63,176 nucleotides of DNA. It comes from Bacillota bacterium (lineage in GTDB: Bacteria > Bacillota > Clostridia > Lachnospirales > Lachnospiraceae). A program made the position numbers and the translations under genes. Location: assembly GCA_023408815.1 (NCBI GenBank), contig JAEYJO010000035.1, forward strand, positions 1 through 63,176, written 5' to 3'. Shown here piece after piece: positions 58,655 to 63,176 of the stretch (position 1 is its first letter; every line of letters starts with the position of its first letter). The notes beneath the pieces were generated by a model. That model made no database searches and was not told the origin of the DNA. It saw nothing but the letters and a program-made list of their open reading frames with translations.

Positions 58655-59134
58655 CTATCTCTTATTCCTCTTTTTATACTCATCCAGCCTCTTCTCATAG
58701 ATCTTACTCTCGTACCTCGTCTTCACTACCATCACTGCCGTACTGACCCCAAAGCATATTCCAAAGGACACTATAAACCCGATCCATCCCTGCCAGGAGT
58801 ACGCGGGAAACCATCCGAAATAAATGATGAAAACTGCCATAAGCACTGTAATACAAATTAACATGAATACAGTCCGCAGCAAATAGGACAGATTTCCGAA
58901 AAAGCTTTCCTTATAAAAAATTTTCTCTATCGCAGAAATACAAATAGAGGATAATAAGAATTCAAGCAGCGTCCGGTAGGCGATTCCCTGATTTCCCAAC
59001 CTGAACAGCGTTGAAAATTCGATTTTTTCACCTACCGCCAGGCCTAATCCCGTCATCACCAAAATGGTAACTCCAAATATGATAAAGGTCTGCGAAATAA
59101 AACCCAGCCTGTTTATAACATTTTTCTCACCCAT
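58655..59134 (-). CDS. DUF3021 membrane protein
   Basis: 159 residues with four membrane helices and a positively charged C-terminal tail (YESKIYEKRLDEYKKRNKR). This matches the DUF3021 family, nearly always encoded next to a LytTR regulator as here. It is thought to modulate the regulator at the membrane, but the mechanism is not known. Confidence 0.85.
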   Translation of the reverse strand: MGEKNVINRLGFISQTFIIFGVTILVMTGLGLAVGEKIEFSTLFRLGNQGIAYRTLLEFLLSSICISAIEKIFYKESFFGNLSYLLRTVFMLICITVLMAVFIIYFGWFPAYSWQGWIGFIVSFGICFGVSTAVMVVKTRYESKIYEKRLDEYKKRNKR

Positions 59135-59161
59135 CGCTTCCTGCTCCTTTCCTTATGGCTC

Positions 59162-59605
59162 TTAACCGACTATATCCAGTTTTTTCTTTATAGTTACTGC
59201 ATATTGTCTGGATACCATCAGCTTCTCTTCGTTGTTCATCGTTACCAGTATGCGGCCGTTAAAATCCGATTTCAAAGCCTTTATCTCATTGAAATTAATT
59301 AACACGGACTTGCCCGCACGAAAGAAACCCACCGCTTCTAACTGTTCCTCCAGCTCATACAATTTCAGTGGGGTCTCATATACTTCGTTATCTGTATATA
59401 AAAAGGTCTTTTTATCTACCGTATCAATATAGAGAATCTTTGCCGCCTCGAGTATATACGTCTGTCCACCCTTTATTCCGGTCAGTTTCCTGTCATATAC
59501 GTGCAGCAAGGTTATGATCTTCATGATTTCCTCATCCATTTTTTTACAATTGATAATGACCTCCGTGTCCTCCTGCCCGGACACTTCGTTTATCCGTATT
59601 TTCAA
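59162..59605 (-). CDS. LytTR-family DNA-binding regulator
   Basis: 147 residues. A short N-terminal part (EVIINCKKMDEEIMKIITLL) is followed by a LytTR domain (EAAKILYIDTVDKKTFLYTDNEVYETPLKLYELEEQLEAVGFFRAGKSVLINFNEIKAL, MVSRQYAVTIKKKL). The start is TTG at 59605 with AGGAGGT 6 bases upstream. First gene of LytTR-DUF3021-ABC ATPase-permease. A perfect palindrome AGTATCGATACT (59626-59637) lies 20 bp upstream and could be its binding site. Confidence 0.92.
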   Translation of the reverse strand: MKIRINEVSGQEDTEVIINCKKMDEEIMKIITLLHVYDRKLTGIKGGQTYILEAAKILYIDTVDKKTFLYTDNEVYETPLKLYELEEQLEAVGFFRAGKSVLINFNEIKALKSDFNGRILVTMNNEEKLMVSRQYAVTIKKKLDIVG

Positions 59606-59625
59606 TGAGTACCTCCTGCTGTTTG

Positions 59626-59637
59626 AGTATCGATACT
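59626..59637. promoter_or_regulatory. palindromic site upstream of the LytTR gene
   Basis: AGTATCGATACT is perfectly palindromic, between the LytTR gene and its likely promoter. LytTR sites are usually direct repeats, so this may belong to another regulator. Confidence 0.35.
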
Positions 59638-59800
59638 TGTTTCTATAAATACTATATGAAGTTTATAAATGTATTTCAATCATATTTTTCTATGTTGCCC
59701 GAATCCGGTACTAAGTTGTCGCATATAAATCTTATAATGTCTGTTGTTATTTAAATTTTTTTCACCGGAAATATATATAAAATAAAAATGTAAAATTCGA

Positions 59801-59829
59801 TTGACATTATATGTAAAGCAAACTATACT
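59801..59829 (+). promoter_or_regulatory. sigma-A promoter of the XRE-membrane protein operon
   Basis: TTGACA (59801-59806) and TATACT (59824-59829) with a 17-base spacer, 43 bp upstream of the probable TTG start of the XRE gene. Confidence 0.8.
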
Positions 59830-59851
59830 ATAAATGTAAAGCATACTATAC
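59811..59851. promoter_or_regulatory. tandem 18-bp direct-repeat operator over the XRE promoter
   Basis: ATGTAAAGCANACTATAC occurs at 59811-59828 and 59834-59851 (one mismatch, period 23 bp). The first copy covers the spacer and -10 element, the second the start point. This suggests negative autoregulation by the small XRE protein encoded next. Confidence 0.75.
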
Positions 59852-59871
59852 CAATGGAAGGAAGTGTTTTT

Positions 59872-60081
59872 TTGCAGAATAGAATCCAAGAACTGAGAAA
59901 ACGCCGAAAAGTCACACAGAATGAATTGGCGGATGCTGTAGACGTGACGAGACAGACTATAATTTCACTGGAAAGCGGCAAATACAACGCATCTTTGGTT
60001 CTTGCCCATAAAATTGCGCAATATTTTAATATATCTATCGAAGAAATGTTTATTTTTGACAAGGAGGACGAAAACTTATGA
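59872..60081 (+). CDS. small XRE-family regulator
   Basis: 69 residues if the TTG at 59872 is used (GGAAGGAAG 8 bases upstream); an ATG at 59854 gives six more residues but overlaps that site. It is a minimal HTH: RIQELRKRRKVTQNELADAVDVTRQTIISLESGKYNASLVLAHKIAQYFNISIEEMF. It overlaps the following membrane protein gene by 4 bases. Such XRE-membrane pairs are common in clostridia. Confidence 0.92.
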   Translation: MQNRIQELRKRRKVTQNELADAVDVTRQTIISLESGKYNASLVLAHKIAQYFNISIEEMFIFDKEDENL

Positions 60082-60563
60082 TATGTCTATTTAGTACTTT
60101 TGAAAAAAATGTAAAAACAAATGAAGAATATGCGAAAATCGTACAAAAGAAAATCCATATTTTCTATGGGGTCATTGCCGTCGGTGTCATCACAGCAGCC
60201 ATTGCATTATGCAACGAGCTCTTTTGGTATATCGGCGAGAACTCATGGCTCGACGGTGTATATACCGGTGTTGGCTTCGGCCTTATCTGCGTAAGCATCA
60301 TAAAAATAATAAAATTTAAAAGGGTACTCAAAAGCGATACCCTTTTAAAAGAAGAACGCCTGAAGGTACAAGATGAACGCAATCAAATAATCGCAGCAAA
60401 AGCAATGCAGTCGGCCGCCGTCGTCCTTTTTATTTTATCCTACGCAGCCTTGCTCGTTGCGGGATTTTTCAGCCGCACCATTTTTTATTGCTTCTGGTGG
60501 GTCGTTATCGTTTACTGTTTCTCTTATATCGTTTTCAGGAAATATTACAGTAATAAAATATAA
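60078..60563 (+). CDS. four-helix membrane protein paired with the XRE regulator
   Basis: 161 residues. Hydrophobic segments at about 30-47, 60-76, 113-130 and 135-152, with a charged cytoplasmic loop between the second and third (FKRVLKSDTLLKEERLKVQDERNQIIAAKAMQS). The LKEERLKVQDERN-x-I motif recalls membrane partners (DUF2178-like) of XRE regulators. Function unknown; ATGA overlap with the regulator. Confidence 0.8.
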   Translation: MICLFSTFEKNVKTNEEYAKIVQKKIHIFYGVIAVGVITAAIALCNELFWYIGENSWLDGVYTGVGFGLICVSIIKIIKFKRVLKSDTLLKEERLKVQDERNQIIAAKAMQSAAVVLFILSYAALLVAGFFSRTIFYCFWWVVIVYCFSYIVFRKYYSNKI

Positions 60564-60612
60564 TAATCAGGCTGAAATGAGCAGTTCTTTCCGCCTCCGA
60601 AAGGAAAATAAG

Positions 60613-60664
60613 GTTGAATAAAATGCGTATTCAACTATTGATTTGAGCGCGTGTCGAAACGCGC
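60613..60664. repeat. two short hairpins upstream of the CPBP protease gene
   Basis: GTTGAATA/TATTCAAC (60613-60635) and GCGCGT-GTCGAA-ACGCGC (about 60647-60664), without a T-run. The second is a compact hairpin 15 bp in front of the ATG and could affect its translation. Confidence 0.45.
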
Positions 60665-60678
60665 AGATTGGTATAAAA

Positions 60679-61512
60679 ATGAAAAAATTTTTTCAGTACT
60701 TTAAATGTCTCCTGCCCCTTATCGCAGGCCTTGCCGCACAGCTAGTAGCCGGAACGGCTTTCAGCATATTCTTATCCGCACAGATAAGTGCGCAAATGCC
60801 CGGAGCCTCTTTGCAGGAGATTCAGTCGGAGGCTATAGCACGCTATACGGAGGCGGCCCCATTCCTGATTTTAATCTCCCATATCGTGACTATTTTTATG
60901 GCTGCTCTTTGGTTTTACTACGTATCGGGCAGAAAGCTGCCTGGAAATCCCCTAAAGGGATTCTCCCTCTTTACTGTTCCCGCCATGCTTCTATGTATGA
61001 TAGGACTGCAATATACCTGCTCCGGCATACTGATGGTAATCTCTCATCTTTCGCCCGATTTGCTCACCGGATATATACAGCTTTTAGAAGCCAGCGGGCT
61101 GGAAAGTTTATCGCCGGTTACGTTAATCGCTACCCTGTTCTTTGCACCTATAGGAGAAGAGCTTCTCTTTCGCGGGCTGACCCTTCATTTTACAAAAAAG
61201 ATCACCTCCCGGTTCTGGATTGCCAATCTTCTTCAGGCAGTATGCTTCGGCATCTTCCATGCGAATCTTGTGCAGGGAATCTATGCCATGATTATGGGAT
61301 TGGTATTCGGTTATGTTCGGGAGAAATACCAATCTTTGTACGCTTCCATTTTGCTCCATGCTTTCGTTAACTTCTGTGGTACGATTATTTCAGGGCTTCT
61401 GCTCCCCGACCTGGAACCTAGACTTGGGATGTCCTTTGCCATCCTATGCGTCGCAGCTCTGGTACTGGTTGCCGGGCTTAAGTTTGTAGAAAAAGACACT
61501 GGGAAAAACTAA
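60679..61512 (+). CDS. CPBP-family intramembrane metalloprotease
   Basis: 277 residues, about seven to eight membrane helices. The active-site motifs are GEELLFRGLTLHF (EExxxR), FGIFHANLVQGI (FxxxH) and ASILLHAFVNFCG (HxxxN/B). These are homologues of type II CAAX proteases, in bacteria often linked to bacteriocin immunity or membrane-protein processing. The ATG at 60679 is chosen; the frame extends further upstream through a hairpin. Ends 13 bp before the convergent PhoH gene. Confidence 0.92.
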   Translation: MKKFFQYFKCLLPLIAGLAAQLVAGTAFSIFLSAQISAQMPGASLQEIQSEAIARYTEAAPFLILISHIVTIFMAALWFYYVSGRKLPGNPLKGFSLFTVPAMLLCMIGLQYTCSGILMVISHLSPDLLTGYIQLLEASGLESLSPVTLIATLFFAPIGEELLFRGLTLHFTKKITSRFWIANLLQAVCFGIFHANLVQGIYAMIMGLVFGYVREKYQSLYASILLHAFVNFCGTIISGLLLPDLEPRLGMSFAILCVAALVLVAGLKFVEKDTGKN

Positions 61513-61524
61513 CAAAAATCTATT

Positions 61525-62895
61525 TTACATCCTTTTTATCGATTCGGAAGCCAGCTCCGACCTTTCACATTCGCTGGGTAAAAGGGTAATCTGATAACAA
61601 AGCTTACTGCCTTTCATACGTTCAGCAGCATAGCTTAACCCATTTGTTCTCTCGTCTAAAAAAGCGGTATCGATTTGGTTTGGATCTCCCAGTAAAATTA
61701 CTTTTGTCCCCTTTCCAGCTCTGGTTATAATACCCGTTATCTGTTTAGGGGTCATATTTTGAGCTTCATCTATAATTAAATATGTATTTACAAAGGAACG
61801 TCCTCTTATGAAATTCATGGCTTCCGTCGCGATAATCCCCCTGTCAAAAATTTCCTCAATTTTTCCTTTCAGCTCTTTTTCATTCTTATATCGTTCTTCT
61901 TCATTTGAATCAAGTAATTGTTCTAAATTATCTATGATTGGTCTCATAAGAGGAGATATCTTTTCCTGTTCGCTGCCCGGCAAAAAACCTATGTCTGCAT
62001 CGAATTGAGCATTAGGTCTTGTCACTAAGATTCTTCGGTAGTCGACCTGTGAAGAATTCAGCATCTTTTCCAGTCCTACAGCCAGGGAATAAAAGGTCTT
62101 TGATGTGCCTGCCATTCCTTTTACTATGACGAGCGGAACTTTATCCGCATCCTCCATTAATGCCTCCTGTAAAAAATATTGTCCGGAATTTCTGGGCGAA
62201 ATACCATAGGGCTTGCATTTCCTATAAACAAGAGGAATAATTTTTTCTCCGTCATATCTTCCGAGCTGTGTCTTATTATTAGATTGGTCTGCACGTAATG
62301 TCACAAATTCATTTACAGTCAGCTTGACAGATTGCTTATCCCCGCTTTCATTTATCTGATATATATCTGATAAGGAGATTCCCTTTTTCTTAAAATCTTT
62401 AAATATTTCTTCCGGCACAAATACTTCCCTTCGTCCAAGATACGTTGCCTCCTCGTCAGGTACTTGCTCCGTAGTAAAATCTTCTGCTTTTATGCCAATT
62501 ATTTGTGCTTTCATCCGGAGTAAAATATCTTTGGTTACCAGAATAACCTGTTCCGAATGCGCTTGCAGCCCCTTACATACTTTTAGAATACGATTATCCA
62601 TTGTATTCTCCGGTAAAGTTTCAGGAAGCGGTACATCCACGCAATTGGTTTCAACCCGGAGCGTTCCGCCACTTTTTAACTTTACCCCTTTTAACAAATC
62701 TCCCTCAATACGAAGTCTCTCCAAATACCGTATAGCTTCTCTTGCATTGGCTCCCTTCTCTCCATCAGCTTTTTTTAAGCCATCCAACTCTTCCAATACA
62801 ACGAGAGGAAGCACTAAATGATTTTCCTCAAAGCATTCTAATGCATAGGGCGCCTGAATTAAAACATTCGTATCGATAAGATAGGTTTTTGTCAT
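61525..62895 (-). CDS. PIN-PhoH family ATPase (PhoH2 type)
   Basis: 456 residues. An N-terminal PIN domain (TYLIDTNVLIQAP, VVLEELDGLKK, DNRILKVCKGL, VTKDILLRMKA) with the four acidic metal ligands is joined to a PhoH ATPase: Walker A KGMAGTSKTFYSLA (about 257, Ser where Gly is usual), ILVTRPNAQFDADIGFLPG, Walker B TYLIIDEAQNMTPKQ, and VILLGDPNQID. PhoH2 proteins unwind and cleave RNA. Two genes in this window thus carry PIN-like nucleases (see 49993-50790). Confidence 0.93.
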   Translation of the reverse strand: MTKTYLIDTNVLIQAPYALECFEENHLVLPLVVLEELDGLKKADGEKGANAREAIRYLERLRIEGDLLKGVKLKSGGTLRVETNCVDVPLPETLPENTMDNRILKVCKGLQAHSEQVILVTKDILLRMKAQIIGIKAEDFTTEQVPDEEATYLGRREVFVPEEIFKDFKKKGISLSDIYQINESGDKQSVKLTVNEFVTLRADQSNNKTQLGRYDGEKIIPLVYRKCKPYGISPRNSGQYFLQEALMEDADKVPLVIVKGMAGTSKTFYSLAVGLEKMLNSSQVDYRRILVTRPNAQFDADIGFLPGSEQEKISPLMRPIIDNLEQLLDSNEEERYKNEKELKGKIEEIFDRGIIATEAMNFIRGRSFVNTYLIIDEAQNMTPKQITGIITRAGKGTKVILLGDPNQIDTAFLDERTNGLSYAAERMKGSKLCYQITLLPSECERSELASESIKRM

Positions 62896-63053
62896 ATAAG
62901 CAACTCTCCTTTTCAGTTTTCAATTTTCGAATTACACTTTTAGTTTCTCTCATATTTATATTTATATCTATCTTTTTTATGTAAAATGTATGTCAAATAA
63001 TCGGTATTACTTAACTGACCGACTTTTTACATAACACTTTAATAAATTGATAA
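62896..63053. other. A/T-rich 3' exon side of the group II intron
   Basis: About 158 bp between the PhoH gene and the intron end. It contains no ORF. It presumably holds the PhoH promoter region and the sequence into which the intron was inserted; no terminator stem directly at the insertion point is obvious. Confidence 0.5.
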
Positions 63054-63123
63054 TCGAGTAGGAGGCGGTGACTAACCGCCGTCCTCTCACAGCACCGTGC
63101 GTACCGTTCGGTACACGGCGCTT
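63054..63123 (-). ncRNA. group II intron 3' end, domains V and VI
   Basis: On the minus strand, right after the reverse transcriptase stop codon, AGCGCCGTGTACC-GAAC-GGTACGCACGGTGCT forms the domain V hairpin (63122-63091) with the AGC catalytic triad at its base. TGTGAGAGGAC then leads to the domain VI hairpin GGCGGTTAGTCACCGCC (63080-63064) and the usual intron end CCTACTCGA(T) at about 63054. The 5' part lies beyond the right edge. Confidence 0.88.
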
Positions 63124-63176
63124 TCAATAGTTGACGTGCACAGACTGATAGGCAGTGGCCAAGTCATAGAAGCCAT
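63124..63176 (-). CDS. ltrA: group II intron-encoded reverse transcriptase/maturase, C-terminal end only
   Basis: The last 16 codons before a TGA at 63124-63126 read GFYDLATAYQSVHVNY, matching the ending of LtrA-type intron proteins (GYYDL...SYQSLHVNY-like). The rest is off the window. Position directly upstream of domain V is as expected for an ORF encoded in domain IV. Confidence 0.85.
   Translation of the reverse strand, partial: GFYDLATAYQSVHVNY

Noticed and set aside
59162..59605. Sensor kinase partner for the LytTR regulator
   Set aside because: No histidine kinase gene is nearby; the DUF3021 protein is the only membrane partner, and the regulator has no receiver domain.
60613..60664. 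Rho-independent terminator after the XRE-membrane pair
   Set aside because: Stems are present but there is no T-run behind them, so termination is not supported.

Overview
The window looks like a chromosome segment of an anaerobic, motile, probably spore-forming Firmicute, most likely a Lachnospiraceae. Reasons: a BofA-like sporulation protein, a Tad/Flp pilus cluster with Flp1-type pilin and lineage-typical large accessory proteins, a class I two-subunit Fe-S fumarase, an FHA/rhomboid neighbourhood, a sigma-28 style flagellin promoter, and strong Shine-Dalgarno sequences with frequent TTG/GTG starts. Family assignments come from reading the translations; nothing was searched.

Layout. (1) 1-300: two tandem sigma-A promoters and a structured leader firing leftwards off the window, most likely the start of an rRNA operon. 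(2) 300-5900: an accessory, decaying zone with remnants of an AraC regulator, of an AAA ATPase/RloB-type pair and of a frameshifted ATC-hydrolase-like gene, a ~113-bp imperfect direct repeat, tRNA-like debris, and a few intact genes (PEBP, HD phosphohydrolase, flavin reductase, XRE-membrane regulator). It ends at an intact tRNA-Ser(GCT). (3) 6179-11010: housekeeping run: plsC, class I fumarase alpha/beta, HIT protein, flavodoxin-SCP2 fusion, rhomboid protease. (4) 11180-21471: a complete Tad-type pilus operon read leftwards from a promoter at 21532-21560, with two prepilin peptidases, TadZ/A/B/C-like proteins, Flp1 pilin, pseudopilins and an FHA protein. (5) 21597-27094: bofA-like gene and DUF2508 gene, then fliS, flagellin and a 1082-residue partner protein behind a sigma-28-like promoter. 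(6) 27234-32953: glgB, a large TPR protein with a degenerate ATPase domain, and ksgA. (7) 33097-44561: a probable substrate-induced catabolic operon: LacI-type regulator, peptide/nickel-class ABC transporter (binding protein, two permeases, two ATPases), AtuA-family pair, class III CoA-transferase and CocE/NonD hydrolase. (8) 44687-44969: a 283-bp almost perfect palindrome. (9) 44975-62895: tatD, tRNA-Lys, rarA, WYL/GyrI/AraC regulators, a NYN-LOTUS protein, OGG-like glycosylase, tocopherol-cyclase-like protein, FAD/Rieske oxidoreductase, GGDEF protein, metal exporter plus Fur regulator, LytTR-DUF3021-ABC module, XRE-membrane pair, CPBP protease and PIN-PhoH ATPase. (10) 63054-63176: the 3' end of a group II intron (reverse transcriptase C-terminus, domains V and VI) running in from the right.

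The most interesting points are the coherent but functionally undefined AtuA/CoA-transferase/CocE/ABC operon, the 283-bp palindrome, the zinc-ribbon-like TadE pseudopilin in the Tad operon, the flagellin operon whose sigma-28 start point falls inside the upstream terminator, and several clearly readable operator/promoter arrangements (Fur-family, XRE).
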